A stretch of DNA of 34,996 nucleotides from a virus. Made by a program: the position numbers and the translations under genes. The notes below the pieces were generated by a model, which saw nothing but the letters and a program-made list of their open reading frames with translations, ran no database searches and was not told where the DNA came from. Of the stretch, positions 25,282 to 34,569 are shown piece by piece; the first letter of the stretch is position 1; every line of letters starts with the position of its first letter. The stretch is from positions 1 through 34,996 of IMG/VR virus record IMGVR_UViG_3300048919_000032; one strand, given 5' to 3'.

Positions 25282-26460
25282 TCAGGTAGTTTCCGGGTAA
25301 TCTTCCCAACCAACTCCTATGTAATTAAGTACCTTACCCCAGCCGAATTTCTCACCGGTTTCTTTGTCCACGCAACATCTGTACATCCAGAACTCCCATT
25401 CCTTTGGATTCCGTTCTCTCAGCTTATCAAATCTATGAGGACGCTTCTCCATGTGAATTCCAAACCCACACATGCTGCACCCGGTACGTTGGGCTCCTGT
25501 AGTATAAAGCACTCCGTTTTCGTCTTGCTCTATTGATTCATATATTTCAGGAATAATAGTATCCAGCGGTTCGTATTCTTTTAAACTTCCGTCCTTATTC
25601 TTTCCGTAAGGCTGTTCATGAAATGCCTTTTCAAATACTTCATGATGTTCCCGGTACCACTTATCCATGGCAAGTGCCAATGTTAGAATATCTTCTCGCA
25701 GGAACGGTGCGAACGGTGCGCTGCGGATCACTGTCTTTCCAAAGTAGTTACACCCATGATCTATAAGCGCTTCTTCTCTCTGTCCTCCTTCGCTTGCCAT
25801 TAATCCAAGGAAAGGACGGCTTTTATGTTCTTTGGCCCATTTGTCACAAGGCTGCTCCTTCATGAACAGGCAACACTTGTTTGAAACAAGGAAATCTGGC
25901 ATCTGGTAATTTACACCCTCATTCTCATTTTCATAACCACCAAACTTGTTAAGCCATTTCTGTGGCAGCTTCATGCGGCTGTTCTTCGCATAATGCCCTT
26001 GTGCTCCGCATTCCCCGGTTATGATTGCATGACGAACAGTTTTATTTCTCTCAGTAGGGTGCTGCAGTGTATCAATGCGTCCTGCTATCTTTTTTGAGAT
26101 AACAGGGAAACCAACTTCATTCAAGACAGCAACCTTACTTTTTCCAGGTGCTATGCTTATGATTCCCAGGGCTTTATGTACTTGCCGTATACTACCGTCC
26201 TCCAAAGAAGATACTGACACTGCAGGAACATCAATTCCAATACTCTTAAGCCATAAATATAAAACTATACTGTCAAGACCACCAACGCTTACATGTGCGT
26301 TCAGCCCTCTTTCGTCCAACTCTGATATAAATTCATGAGCCCTCTGCTCTGCCCGCTTGACTTTCACCTCATAAGGGAGATTCTGCATTGCAGTAAACTG
26401 CGCCCTCTTTTTCTTCTTTTCCGCTTTCCACTCTTCTGTGGTTAATTCTTTCTTTTCCAT
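25282..26460 (-). CDS. PP-loop PAPS reductase-like protein, variant active-site loop
   Basis: A 392-residue protein of the phosphoadenosine phosphosulfate reductase / PP-loop ATP pyrophosphatase superfamily. Residues 58-64 read SVGGLDS where the family has SGGKDS. SEGGQREEALIDHG and FAPFLREDILTLALA are other family segments. Cysteine sets CCLFMKEQPC and GCSMCGFGIHMEKRPHRF could bind an Fe-S cluster or zinc. Phage members are often annotated PAPS reductase, some linked to DNA or RNA modification; the true reaction is unknown. ATG 26460 has no ribosome site, but a small ORF with a good site overlaps it, so coupling is possible. Confidence 0.78.
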   Translation of the reverse strand: MEKKELTTEEWKAEKKKKRAQFTAMQNLPYEVKVKRAEQRAHEFISELDERGLNAHVSVGGLDSIVLYLWLKSIGIDVPAVSVSSLEDGSIRQVHKALGIISIAPGKSKVAVLNEVGFPVISKKIAGRIDTLQHPTERNKTVRHAIITGECGAQGHYAKNSRMKLPQKWLNKFGGYENENEGVNYQMPDFLVSNKCCLFMKEQPCDKWAKEHKSRPFLGLMASEGGQREEALIDHGCNYFGKTVIRSAPFAPFLREDILTLALAMDKWYREHHEVFEKAFHEQPYGKNKDGSLKEYEPLDTIIPEIYESIEQDENGVLYTTGAQRTGCSMCGFGIHMEKRPHRFDKLRERNPKEWEFWMYRCCVDKETGEKFGWGKVLNYIGVGWEDYPETT

Positions 26461-26500
26461 CTTTTTGAAAGGAGCCAGGATATCCTGTCACGGTGGCCAC
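26369..26500 (-). CDS. Possible overlapping leader ORF of the PAPS-reductase-like gene
   Basis: A 43-residue frame starts at GTG 26500 with AGGAGG exactly 8 bases upstream (26509-26514): VATVTGYPGSFQKDGKE.... It runs in another frame through the first 90 bases of the larger gene. It has a better start signal than that gene, so it may be a leader that couples or attenuates translation. The amino-acid sequence is unconvincing. Confidence 0.3.
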   Translation of the reverse strand: MATVTGYPGSFQKDGKERINHRRVESGKEEKEGAVYCNAESPL

Positions 26501-26506
26501 CGCTCC
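26471..26506. repeat. Two adjacent perfect palindromes inside an outer stem
   Basis: CAGGATATCCTG (26476-26487) and CGGTGGCCACCG (26491-26502) are perfect 12-base palindromes. They are enclosed by GGAGC (26471-26475) and GCTCC (26502-26506), which can pair. The set lies directly upstream of the PAPS-reductase-like start and overlaps the ribosome site of the small leader ORF. Confidence 0.5.
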
Positions 26507-26526
26507 AGCCTCCTTTCAGTTTTTAG

Positions 26527-26691
26527 TTAAACCTTGTTATTCACTTTTCCCGGCACACACTCAAAATGTATGTGCAACTCGGTACGCCTCCTAGTTGTTA
26601 TGTGCTCACAATCTCCGTGTATTTCTTTACCACAGATATAACAGATATAAATCTTAGGTGGTGGAGGATTGCTTTTTTTATTGCCCGCCAC
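26527..26691 (-). CDS. Small zinc-ribbon protein
   Basis: A 54-residue protein from GTG 26691, with GGAGG 7 bases upstream. YICYICGKEIHGDCEHIT followed by ELHIHFECV gives CxxC plus HxHxxC ligands, as in many phage zinc ribbons. It overlaps the preceding gene by 14 bases. Function unknown; such proteins often bind nucleic acid. Confidence 0.65.
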   Translation of the reverse strand: MAGNKKSNPPPPKIYICYICGKEIHGDCEHITTRRRTELHIHFECVPGKVNNKV

Positions 26692-26905
26692 CTTCACGCC
26701 TCCTTACTCTCTGGCCTAGTTCTGCCATCATTTCAGCAACAACCTGTTGCATGAAGGGATATTTCTTCATCAGGACCACTGCCCAGGTATGCACCCGTTC
26801 CCATTCCTCGGAATCATTCGGGATTGGCTTGTTGCGATAATTAAGCCAGAACTTGTTATAAACTTCATCAAAGCCTTTCTGAACTTCCTGATCCGACATG
26901 TTCAT
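26678..26905 (-). CDS. Small hypothetical phage protein
   Basis: A 75-residue acidic-helical protein, ATG 26905 overlapping the RusA stop (ATGA), so it is likely coupled to RusA. EVYNKFWLNYRNKPIPNDSE and MKKYPFMQQVVAEMMAELGQ are the main segments; it ends in basic RVRRREGGG. I recall similar short proteins next to RusA in Firmicutes phages but know no function. Confidence 0.6.
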   Translation of the reverse strand: MNMSDQEVQKGFDEVYNKFWLNYRNKPIPNDSEEWERVHTWAVVLMKKYPFMQQVVAEMMAELGQRVRRREGGGQ

Positions 26906-27300
26906 AGGCTTTCTACCTTCACATAGATTCCAGGAAGATCAGCCCAGTACTTCTCAATCACTTCTGAGGCCACCTGCGCATCATCCTTCCAGAAGCGCAG
27001 CTCTGTCATAACGTCCTTAAGGAGCTTGACCAGATTATCCGTATCGGGCTTACTGGTTTTGTATTCCCCGTTCTTGTGCTTACCTGTGACAGGAAAGCAC
27101 CACCACGTTGTCAGCCGGACCGGACCAGTGAACTTCTCTTCTGGTACGTACTGCCCCATGTGCGCCTGTAACTTCGCCCTGGCCACTTTCAGTTCGTCCG
27201 GTTCATAAAAAACCGGCTTACCATTTACGACATGAACCTGCTTCTCCTGGTGCGTCACGGTGGGGACCTTTTTCATAGCCATAAAAAACTCAGTCACCAT
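26902..27300 (-). CDS. rusA: RusA-family Holliday junction resolvase
   Basis: A 132-residue protein, ATG 27300 with GGAG 8 bases upstream. The SKPDTDNLVKLLKDVMTELR motif, with WKDDAQVASEVIEKYW, contains the conserved Asp residues of RusA endonucleases. It cuts four-way DNA junctions produced by recombination or replication. It sits with the phage replication genes, on the origin-proximal side of the primase-helicase gene. Confidence 0.9.
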   Translation of the reverse strand: MVTEFFMAMKKVPTVTHQEKQVHVVNGKPVFYEPDELKVARAKLQAHMGQYVPEEKFTGPVRLTTWWCFPVTGKHKNGEYKTSKPDTDNLVKLLKDVMTELRFWKDDAQVASEVIEKYWADLPGIYVKVESL

Positions 27301-27352
27301 TTACTTCACTCCTTTAACGTATAAAATAATTCTTGCTTTTGAAATTCGCCCT

Positions 27353-27416
27353 GTCATGGGAAGGGGAAGGGAGGGGACGGGTGTCAACTTAGACCCGTCC
27401 TTTCCTACCCCATGAC
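27353..27416. repeat. Long GC-rich hairpin near the replication genes
   Basis: GTCATGGG (27353-27360) pairs with CCCATGAC (27409-27416), and GGACGGGT (27375-27382) with ACCCGTCC (27393-27400). The inner stem extends outward over TTTCC/GGAGG with G-T pairs to about 14 bp. Loop GTCAACTTAG. It lies 3' of the primase-helicase gene, upstream of RusA. It could act as a structural part of an origin or as a terminator; no long T tract follows. Confidence 0.55.
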
Positions 27417-27437
27417 CACGTGCAACGGGGGAAAAAG

Positions 27438-27580
27438 ATATATATTTATATATAGTGTCTTCCCCGCACTCCGGGGATTCCTGATTTTAAGACTTCCCCG
27501 CACTTTCACCTATTTACGGGGAAGCCTGTTTTTAAGTGTTCCCCGTAGAATGCTCGTTGACGGGGATTCCTTGTCATTCA
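27438..27580. repeat. AT tract plus three CCCCG/CGGGG repeat units: candidate replication origin
   Basis: A pure AT tract (27438-27454) is followed by three related units, 27457-27490, 27491-27535 and 27536-27580. Each has TTCCCCG...CGGGGA arms that pair (27461-27477, 27494-27523, 27539-27566), and the units share CCTG-TTTTAAG. The last unit runs into the end of the primase-helicase gene. Iterons beside an AT-rich element next to replication genes are typical of phage origins, but terminators or regulator sites cannot be excluded. Confidence 0.45.
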
Positions 27581-29805
27581 GGCTTTCCCGTATCTTGCTT
27601 TTCATCACTTTTCTGAATAAGACCATCTTCAATTGTGTATCCACCATGCTCTTTTACCCTGTCTCGGACGGTCCTTTCCGAAACTCCAAGGTATTCCGCC
27701 ACATCATTTACGGACGGTTTTTCTCCAAAATTGCTTCCCTCAATTGCTTCTTCCAGAGCTGCTTTCCTATCTGTTTTTCGACTTTTGGCGTTCTTTTTGT
27801 TCTTTGCACTACCCCTTTGCCAAGGCGCCTTTTCCGCATCAGGCTGTATGTCACCTAACACACCAGAATAATCTAACTCATGAACCGGATAGTTAAACCA
27901 GAGATTCTGCGGTTCAAACTTAGAAAACTCTCTTAAGGTCCCCTCAATACGCCATGCTGTCATTCCCTTAACTTTGGCTTTGGCGGCTTCGATGTTGCGC
28001 TCCAAGGCCATCAGCTGCCATTTGTCCAACTTCTCTTTACAGTAATTCATCATCTGAAAGCTACTGCATAAATCATCTTGAGACAGATCATCTTCCCATT
28101 TAAAGTGTGCATCAAGGTACTGTTTGCAAGCGTCACATATTGCCTTATTCTCCTGTTGCTTCATCAGCTCTTCGGTTGTTTCCAGTTCTATTAAATCAAT
28201 AAGTGCATCCGGATCCCTGGCAAATACTCCAGATCCACTGGCCCGGTCCATGGACTTTTTCCCGCCCTGGCTTCCCTTGCTATGATGATGGCAGTAAATC
28301 ACCGCCACCCCAAGCTCCGTACACACTTTATCAAACTGGTTACAGAAATTAGACATCTGATCCGCACTGTTTTCGTCACCGGTAATGACCTTATAGATCG
28401 GGTCAATTACTATGGCTATGTAATTCTTTTTTGCCGCCCTGCGGATTAGCATGGGAGCGAGCTTATCCATTGGCCTAGACTTACCTCGCAAGTTCCAGAT
28501 ATCAATGTTTTTCAGATTCTTAGGCTGCCACCCAAGGGCCTGATATACATCTTTAAAACGATGGAGACAACTGGCCCGGTCAAGCTCCAGGTTTACATAC
28601 ATGATTTTCCCCTGCGTACAATCCCAGTTAAGCCACTTTTTACCCTCTGCTATGGCAATACACATTTCTATTTGCAGGAAGGACTTTCCTGCCTTAGACG
28701 GTCCAGCAATTAGCATCTTATGCCCCTGTCTAAGTAACCCATCTATCAGCGTGGGCGCCAGATCCGGAAGGTTCTCCCATACATCTTCCAGGCTTTCCGG
28801 ATCCGGCAGATCATCATTGATAGATTCAATCCATTCTTTCCACTCGGTCCAGCTCTCTTTTCCTATATTAGTATCAACGATAAACTGTTTCTGACCGCCT
28901 CGCATAACGCCGGGCATTCTGGAGAGTCTGGAAGGGTTGCGGTTTTGCTGATCTATGGCAAGGCCGTTCTTTTTACAAATCTCATAGAGGTAATCTACCC
29001 GCTTCCGATACTCTGTGTAATCTACGGCGTCAACCCTTACGATGGCATGGAGACTTTTCCCTCCGCTATGTACCAGACAGGCAACAGGCAATTCCAATTC
29101 CCGGATTATGGCGTGCTGCTTCTCAATCTCCATAGAATCTGATTCCACCAGGGCGTATTTAAAATCAGTGACATTTTCATTTTTAGCCCCTTTTCCGTCC
29201 ATGGGATTGAAGCGGATCCAGGCACCTCCTTCCGGATCATAATCACCTAACACGCTGCCAATATCACCATCGCACTGTGTTAAAAGCTCAATCAACTGAC
29301 CTGCTGTGCGACCATAGGCGCCTTTGTCTACTGGAAGATACTTCTCATCCTTTTTCCAGCTCTTCACTACATAGCCAACATTCTCCCCTGCTTCAAAAAG
29401 GGTTTCCAAATATTTTATAAGTTCTCTAGCTGGGTCCCATTTTTTTGGTGGAAATACCTCTCGGCCTTCCACCCAGTTCTTATCAATTACGACGCCTTCA
29501 ACGGAAATAGTATCGTTCCAATCAAGGGCGGTACCAGGATCATAAGGGGGCGTCCAGCCCTGATCCCTGGCATACTGGACAATGGTTCCACCTGTCACCG
29601 GAGTACCGGCCCCGTGGAAGCCCCGCCATTTCTTTTCACATTCCCCTGTGTGATACCGCTGGTCATTCATGCTCCAGCGGTCCCACACATCAACGGAATA
29701 CCCTTCATGATGCAGAGCCATTCCTACATTAATCCAGTCCTGATATTCAAGCTCTGATGGGTCTATATGATTTAGGACCTCCATGAGGTCGTATGTACTA
29801 TCCAT
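27574..29805 (-). CDS. Fused AEP-type primase / RepA-like helicase with C-terminal HTH
   Basis: A 743-residue protein; ATG 29805 with AGGAG 8 bases upstream. The N-terminus (about residues 1-85, DWINVGMALHHEGYSVDVWD) resembles the PriCT-2 domain. Residues about 210-300 look like an archaeo-eukaryotic primase fold: DFKYALVESD, SGGKSLHAIV and NPSRLSRMPGV. Residues about 360-540 are a RecA/RepA-type ATPase, with Walker A GPSKAGKS (368-375), Walker B IVIDP (465-469) and YCHHHSKGSQGG. The end holds a HTH (SVNDVAEYLGVSERTVRDRV), possibly for origin binding. It should prime and unwind phage DNA. Confidence 0.82.
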   Translation of the reverse strand: MDSTYDLMEVLNHIDPSELEYQDWINVGMALHHEGYSVDVWDRWSMNDQRYHTGECEKKWRGFHGAGTPVTGGTIVQYARDQGWTPPYDPGTALDWNDTISVEGVVIDKNWVEGREVFPPKKWDPARELIKYLETLFEAGENVGYVVKSWKKDEKYLPVDKGAYGRTAGQLIELLTQCDGDIGSVLGDYDPEGGAWIRFNPMDGKGAKNENVTDFKYALVESDSMEIEKQHAIIRELELPVACLVHSGGKSLHAIVRVDAVDYTEYRKRVDYLYEICKKNGLAIDQQNRNPSRLSRMPGVMRGGQKQFIVDTNIGKESWTEWKEWIESINDDLPDPESLEDVWENLPDLAPTLIDGLLRQGHKMLIAGPSKAGKSFLQIEMCIAIAEGKKWLNWDCTQGKIMYVNLELDRASCLHRFKDVYQALGWQPKNLKNIDIWNLRGKSRPMDKLAPMLIRRAAKKNYIAIVIDPIYKVITGDENSADQMSNFCNQFDKVCTELGVAVIYCHHHSKGSQGGKKSMDRASGSGVFARDPDALIDLIELETTEELMKQQENKAICDACKQYLDAHFKWEDDLSQDDLCSSFQMMNYCKEKLDKWQLMALERNIEAAKAKVKGMTAWRIEGTLREFSKFEPQNLWFNYPVHELDYSGVLGDIQPDAEKAPWQRGSAKNKKNAKSRKTDRKAALEEAIEGSNFGEKPSVNDVAEYLGVSERTVRDRVKEHGGYTIEDGLIQKSDEKQDTGKPE

Positions 29806-29818
29806 GTTTCAAGTCTCC

Positions 29819-31402
29819 TTACTCCGGTATGTATTCCTGCGGATTTACACCTGCAGGGGCCCCACGCCATCCTGCCGCCGCGATACGGTCAATCATGTTC
29901 TTGGCATTATCAAAATTCCATGTCCCCACATGCTGGAATCCGTACTTTTCCAGACAGCGAATCTGCTTTGGTGTGCTTAAGTTTTCGTCCTGCCGCCTAT
30001 GCAAACGATCTAAAATCAAACTGGCCTTTCCTGCATTGTCTATTTCATCAGGCATAATTCCACGCTTTTCTAACTCTCGTTTCTGGCTATCAGAAGGCGG
30101 AGCCATTTCCCACCCAAAAGAAGGAACATATCCGGATAAATCCTCTGCCTGAATGCTCATTTCAAACTGTAGCGGATCCACCAGCTTTTTCTTGCGCTTC
30201 TTCATTTCCTCCAGTTTCTTTGCAAGCGCTTCCTCTCGTTGAGCAACAACATCTTCTGCAGCTTGTTTTTCTGCGAGTTCTATATCAACCGGACAACCAG
30301 CCTTTTCGATGTTCTCAGTCATTTTCCGGGCCACTTCCTCATCCTGACAGATTAGACTTGCAGGATGGCATAGCTCATGACGTTCAGTGTGCCATAAAAA
30401 ATCTAATAATAGTAAGTGCTCCTTACCAGGAAACAACCGTGTACCACGCCCCACCATCTGGCTGTAAAGGCTGCGCACCTTTGTGGGGCGAAGCACTACA
30501 ATACAGTCAACGCTGGGGCAGTCCCACCCTTCTGTAAGTAGCATGGAATTGCACAGGACGTTATAATCTCCCCGTTCATAGGCTGCCAGGACTTCTGCGC
30601 GGTCCTTACTGTCCCCGTTTACCTCTGCGGCCTTAAATCCCTTTTCATTTAAGATATCTCGGAACTTCTGGCTTGTTTTTACTAAAGGAAGAAACACAAC
30701 CGTTTTACGTTCCTTGCAGTACTTCTCCATTTCCTCTGCAATCTGATAGAGGTATGGATCCAGTGCGGTTGCAATATCTCCGGATTTAAAATCACCCGAC
30801 TGCATACCAACACCCGATAAGTCAAGCTGAAGAGGAAGGGTCAGGGCTTTGATTGGGGATAGATAACCGGCTTTGATAGCCTTTGGAAGTGTGTATTCGT
30901 AAGCCAGACTGTCAAAGCATTCCCCCAAGTTTCGCATATCTCCACGGTCTGGAGTCGCTGTCACGCCCAGGATATTGGCCCCTTTAAAGTAATCTAAGAT
31001 TTTTTGATAACTGTCAGATAGACAATGATGTGCTTCATCAATGATAATGGTGTCAAAGTAATCTACCGGGAACTGCTTTAACCGTTTTTCTCTTGTAAGG
31101 CTCTGAACAGATCCGACCACAACCCGGAACCAACTCCCCAGGCAGGTTTCCTCTGCCTTTTCTGTAGCGCACCCTAAACCAGTGGCCTTACCAATCTTGT
31201 CCGCAGCCTGTTCTAAAAGTTCCCCACGGTGGGCTAGAATTAACACACGGTTTCCCCTGCGTACACAGTCCTCCGTGACCTTTGCAAATACGATTGTTTT
31301 ACCACACCCCGTAGGGAGGACCAGTAGCGTCCTTCTGACGCCCTTGTCCCATTCTTCAAAGATTGCAGCCTTTGCCTCTGACTGATATGGTCTAAGCTCC
31401 AT
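29819..31402 (-). CDS. SF2 DEAH-type DNA helicase
   Basis: A 527-residue helicase of the UvrB/type III restriction-like SF2 group. Motifs in order: Q-like LRPYQSEAKAAIFEEW, Walker A LPTGCGKT (about 29-36), DEAH in IIIDEAHHC (119-127), TATPDRGD, and motif VI MVGRGTRLFPG. A C-terminal region after about 430 contains a coiled segment and a small domain typical of phage forms. It could unwind or branch-migrate replication intermediates. It follows the DUF669 gene by 2 bases. Confidence 0.88.
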   Translation of the reverse strand: MELRPYQSEAKAAIFEEWDKGVRRTLLVLPTGCGKTIVFAKVTEDCVRRGNRVLILAHRGELLEQAADKIGKATGLGCATEKAEETCLGSWFRVVVGSVQSLTREKRLKQFPVDYFDTIIIDEAHHCLSDSYQKILDYFKGANILGVTATPDRGDMRNLGECFDSLAYEYTLPKAIKAGYLSPIKALTLPLQLDLSGVGMQSGDFKSGDIATALDPYLYQIAEEMEKYCKERKTVVFLPLVKTSQKFRDILNEKGFKAAEVNGDSKDRAEVLAAYERGDYNVLCNSMLLTEGWDCPSVDCIVVLRPTKVRSLYSQMVGRGTRLFPGKEHLLLLDFLWHTERHELCHPASLICQDEEVARKMTENIEKAGCPVDIELAEKQAAEDVVAQREEALAKKLEEMKKRKKKLVDPLQFEMSIQAEDLSGYVPSFGWEMAPPSDSQKRELEKRGIMPDEIDNAGKASLILDRLHRRQDENLSTPKQIRCLEKYGFQHVGTWNFDNAKNMIDRIAAAGWRGAPAGVNPQEYIPE

Positions 31403-31404
31403 AG

Positions 31405-31848
31405 TTAAAATGTCCCGGCCGTAAAGCTCTTTGGTGCGTAGGGAAGATACTTCTTCACATGATTGAACTTTTTACTCGGATCATCTCTTCCTGAAACTAC
31501 TTCAATGGTTGCCTTTCCTTTAGAACCGGGAACAGCTGGCCAGTTCATTCTTACCTTGCCTTCCACTTCCTTTTCACCAATGCAAAGGAAGAATTCTGCG
31601 ATTTTCCACTGCATCTTATCATAAAGAAGCAGGCTTTCTGTAATCAGCGCGGTTCCTTCTGTGCTGTCAATTCTTAGCTTTAAAACGGCCTTATTGCACT
31701 CTGGAGACTTTTCTCCACCTGGGTGTCTGGCCCGTTCAAACGATTCCACTGTAAAATCATAATCTCCAGGAGGAAGGAGGACAAAATCCCCGCCCCCTTC
31801 TCCTCTTTCGACTTCATCATCCCAGCCTAACTCTTTATAATCTGCCAT
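31405..31848 (-). CDS. DUF669 protein (phage ssDNA-binding/recombination partner)
   Basis: A 147-residue protein, ATG 31848 with GGAGG 8 bases upstream. LPPGDYDFTVESFERARHPG, AVLKLRIDSTEG and AEFFLCIGEKEVEGKVRM are typical of DUF669. The family accompanies phage AAA ATPases and recombinases and is thought to bind single-stranded DNA. Its place between the Sak4-like ATPase and the helicase supports this. Confidence 0.8.
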   Translation of the reverse strand: MADYKELGWDDEVERGEGGGDFVLLPPGDYDFTVESFERARHPGGEKSPECNKAVLKLRIDSTEGTALITESLLLYDKMQWKIAEFFLCIGEKEVEGKVRMNWPAVPGSKGKATIEVVSGRDDPSKKFNHVKKYLPYAPKSFTAGTF

Positions 31849-31861
31849 TTTTACATTCCTC

Positions 31862-32989
31862 CTATTTATTAAATACTAAGCTGTCAGTTTCTTTCATTTC
31901 TTTGATCATTGCATATACCTGATCCCAAGCTCCTACCAATACCCCGGAAATAAAGTCCTGGGGATAATCGGCAACTTTCATATCTGCTGGGAAGTATCCC
32001 TTTGCAGAAACGACATTCTGGATATCCCACTCGTCCACCTGATTATGTATCATCAAATCACGAAGAGCTTTCGGGATGCGTTCGTCCACATTTACATCTG
32101 GCGGAGTTATAGGTTCTGACTTTGTATCCACCGGTGGAGCTGCTTTCTCTTCCTTTGGAGGCTCTTCTTTGACCTTGCTGACAGTACTCCCGGTTTCTTC
32201 CTGTCTTGGCTGTTTTGGTGGGGGTGTTGTCTTCTTTTCTTCCGAAACGGGAATTCCCGTCTCGGAACTTTCTATAATATGACGAATCGCTTCGTAATCA
32301 AACGAAACTTCATCAGGTAGCCCATACCGATTTTTAGCATCCCAGCAGGAATGATGGGTCGTGTACATGACGCGCCTGCCGCCCTGGGCTTTATTCTTGC
32401 CTTTCTGAGTGCCTTGTCCGTCGACATTAACGACCATAGTCTTATAATTGCAGAACAGGACCATATCAGCCCATTCCTTTACCATAGGCGCCACACCTTT
32501 GCTCAGTTTCATTTCCCACCGGTCATATGCTCCCATTTCATCCGGCTGCTCAAACTTCCGCATTTTTGCATGAGCTGTAAGAACGACATTGACTCCAGCC
32601 TTTACCACATCGGTAAGAAGATTTAATAGCTTCCCAAACTCTTCCTGAATGTATGTATATCCTTTTCCATAACCAAAATCTTCAATACTGCTTTTTTGGT
32701 TCTTGGTGCAAACACTGGAAGTGCAAAGCATTTCCGCCCAGTCTGCCGTATCAACAATTAAAGTCTTACAGACGTTTGGCGTCTTGATCACGTCTGAAAC
32801 CTGATTCAAGATCATGGTCCAGCTACTTGGTTCTGGAAACCTTGCAACATCCATATCTTTGGTGCTGCCTTCCGTATCAATAAATACCGGATCTGGAAAA
32901 CGTGCGGCAAAAGTTGACTTCCCAATCCCTTCGGGGCCATACACAACAACTTTCTTTGCACCTGGTAACTTTCCTCTAACAATTTGCAT
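31862..32989 (-). CDS. Sak4-like RecA-fold ATPase (AAA_24)
   Basis: A 375-residue protein starting at ATG 32989 (AGGAG 7 bases upstream); the frame opens further back but inside the upstream gene. Walker A GPEGIGKS (18-25), Walker B LIVDTADWAE and NVVLTAHAKMRKF mark the Sak4-type single-strand annealing ATPase core. After about 250, a Pro/Lys/Glu-rich linker (EEKKTTPPPKQPRQEETGS) leads to a C-terminal domain. It should work with DUF669 in recombination-dependent replication. Start and upstream stop overlap by one base (TAATG). Confidence 0.82.
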   Translation of the reverse strand: MQIVRGKLPGAKKVVVYGPEGIGKSTFAARFPDPVFIDTEGSTKDMDVARFPEPSSWTMILNQVSDVIKTPNVCKTLIVDTADWAEMLCTSSVCTKNQKSSIEDFGYGKGYTYIQEEFGKLLNLLTDVVKAGVNVVLTAHAKMRKFEQPDEMGAYDRWEMKLSKGVAPMVKEWADMVLFCNYKTMVVNVDGQGTQKGKNKAQGGRRVMYTTHHSCWDAKNRYGLPDEVSFDYEAIRHIIESSETGIPVSEEKKTTPPPKQPRQEETGSTVSKVKEEPPKEEKAAPPVDTKSEPITPPDVNVDERIPKALRDLMIHNQVDEWDIQNVVSAKGYFPADMKVADYPQDFISGVLVGAWDQVYAMIKEMKETDSLVFNK

Positions 32990-34263
32990 TAAAATACTCC
33001 TTCCTTCCATTCTGTCTTTTTATCTTCCATGAGTGGGTGCTCCTGGCCCGCCACATATCCATCTTCAATGATAATGGAACATTCTTCCCCAGTGCTTACC
33101 CTGGTAGCAATAGCCTGTAGGCCCTCTGCTTGCAGCCACTCTCCAAACTCTTTTAATACTTCAAGGTCCATCTGCTCCAGCTTATCTAAGAGGACGAAAC
33201 CACACTCCGGATTTAACTTCCGGACAATGGCGGTGGATACTTTAAGCCGATCAGACCCAGACATGTTATCCCATTGCTGACCTTTATAAATCAGCTCCCC
33301 ATCTTTTATAGACAGTTCCGGTAGGGGAAGCTCGGCTGTTTTCAAAAGTTCATTTTTAGCCTTCTTGGTTTCGTCAATCTGCTTAGTCAACTGGTCATAC
33401 TGTCTGCGGTATTCCCTGGCGTCGTCCTCTGCCTTTTCTTTATCAAGGTTAGCCCGCACTTTACGGTTGATTTCCTCGATATCGGAAATACTCTGCTCCA
33501 GTTCTGCGGTGGACTTATCTTCTAAGTCCTTGGCGTCCATTCTGGCAATGGATAGATCAGTCCGGACGGCCTCCTGCTTTTTAAGCAAGTCCTGGATCTG
33601 TTCCATGAGTCTCTGGTCCTCTTGTTCTAACTGGTGGAGTCGCTCCCGCTTTCTCTGGTTCTCGCCGTTCTGCGCCAGAATATCTTGTTGCTTCTTAATT
33701 AGATCGGAAGCAGATACTAATTCCACCGGAGCGTCATTGTAAGCCGGCTGCTCTTTGGCATACTTTTCTTTCTGATCAGCAATACGTCCAATGGTAAGCC
33801 GCTCATTATATTTCTCCTGCTCTTCCCGTTCCAGATTAATGAGCTTGTCCCCTACCCCAATAATCTTAAGTAGGATCTGCGCTTTCTCTTTTGAAGTTGA
33901 TTCCATGAACTTGGGAAGGTTCAAGGCAAACTGCTCCACAAAATCATTAAGGAGCTGCTGTCCGCCCTTCTCTCCGTTCGGATCCGTTACCTTCAGGGCA
34001 CTATTCTTGCCTTTCCGCTCAACCACCAGACCGTTGCTCATGGTGATACGCAGGTTTGGCGGAATCACAGACTGGTCGCGCTGGGCCTGTGATGGGCGAT
34101 ACTTGTCCCCGCCAAGCACCCAGGCAATGGAATCCAATACAGAGGTCTTTCCCTGGTTGTTACGGCCCCCGATAATAGTCAGGCCGTTTGCTGATGGCTC
34201 AATCTTTACCGCCTTAATTCGCTTTACATTCTCAATCTCCAATTGATTGATTTTCATAGACAT
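32989..34263 (-). CDS. SMC/RecF-like AAA_23 ATPase with coiled coil
   Basis: A 424-residue protein; ATG 34263, GGAGG 9 bases upstream. KINQLEIENVKRIKAVKIE then Walker A GGRNNQGKTSV (about 32-42) open the ATPase. Residues about 150-300 are a coiled coil (RKRERLHQLEQEDQRLMEQI). The C-terminal head has signature-like MSGSDRLKVSTAIV and Walker B-like GFVLLDKLEQMDLEVLKEF. Phage members sit with recombinases and may act like SbcC or RecF at DNA ends. The Walker B acid pair is D-K-L-E, not D-E, so activity is uncertain. Confidence 0.8.
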   Translation of the reverse strand: MSMKINQLEIENVKRIKAVKIEPSANGLTIIGGRNNQGKTSVLDSIAWVLGGDKYRPSQAQRDQSVIPPNLRITMSNGLVVERKGKNSALKVTDPNGEKGGQQLLNDFVEQFALNLPKFMESTSKEKAQILLKIIGVGDKLINLEREEQEKYNERLTIGRIADQKEKYAKEQPAYNDAPVELVSASDLIKKQQDILAQNGENQRKRERLHQLEQEDQRLMEQIQDLLKKQEAVRTDLSIARMDAKDLEDKSTAELEQSISDIEEINRKVRANLDKEKAEDDAREYRRQYDQLTKQIDETKKAKNELLKTAELPLPELSIKDGELIYKGQQWDNMSGSDRLKVSTAIVRKLNPECGFVLLDKLEQMDLEVLKEFGEWLQAEGLQAIATRVSTGEECSIIIEDGYVAGQEHPLMEDKKTEWKEGVF

Positions 34264-34316
34264 TGTTGCATTCCTCCTGTGAATCCCTTATAATAGGGTT
34301 GTGAATGATTTACGTG

Positions 34317-34553
34317 TTACCTTGATTCCCTGGGAGTTGCAGCTCCTGGGGTTTCTGCTTTCTTGTACTCTTGTCCACATATCGGACATTTCGACAGCAT
34401 CACGTACATTTGCTTGGTATTTGTTTTGTCTTTGCTACTTACCCTGAAAGAAAGGTACGCTCTGCCAGATAACAGCTCCACCGGAGCCTCCGCTTCTTGA
34501 AAGCCCATTTCATCAATAAATCGCTGTTCCATCTTCTTCATACAATCACACAT
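34317..34553 (-). CDS. Small zinc-ribbon-like protein
   Basis: A 78-residue protein with GGAGG 9 bases upstream of ATG 34553. The N-terminal CDCMKK and C-terminal LSKCPICGQEYKK give a split Cys pair set (CxC, CPxC). RAYLSFRVSSKDK lies between them. No named family. It lies between the HTH regulator and the SMC-like ATPase. Confidence 0.65.
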   Translation of the reverse strand: MCDCMKKMEQRFIDEMGFQEAEAPVELLSGRAYLSFRVSSKDKTNTKQMYVMLSKCPICGQEYKKAETPGAATPRESR

Positions 34554-34569
34554 TTACTTTCACCTCCTC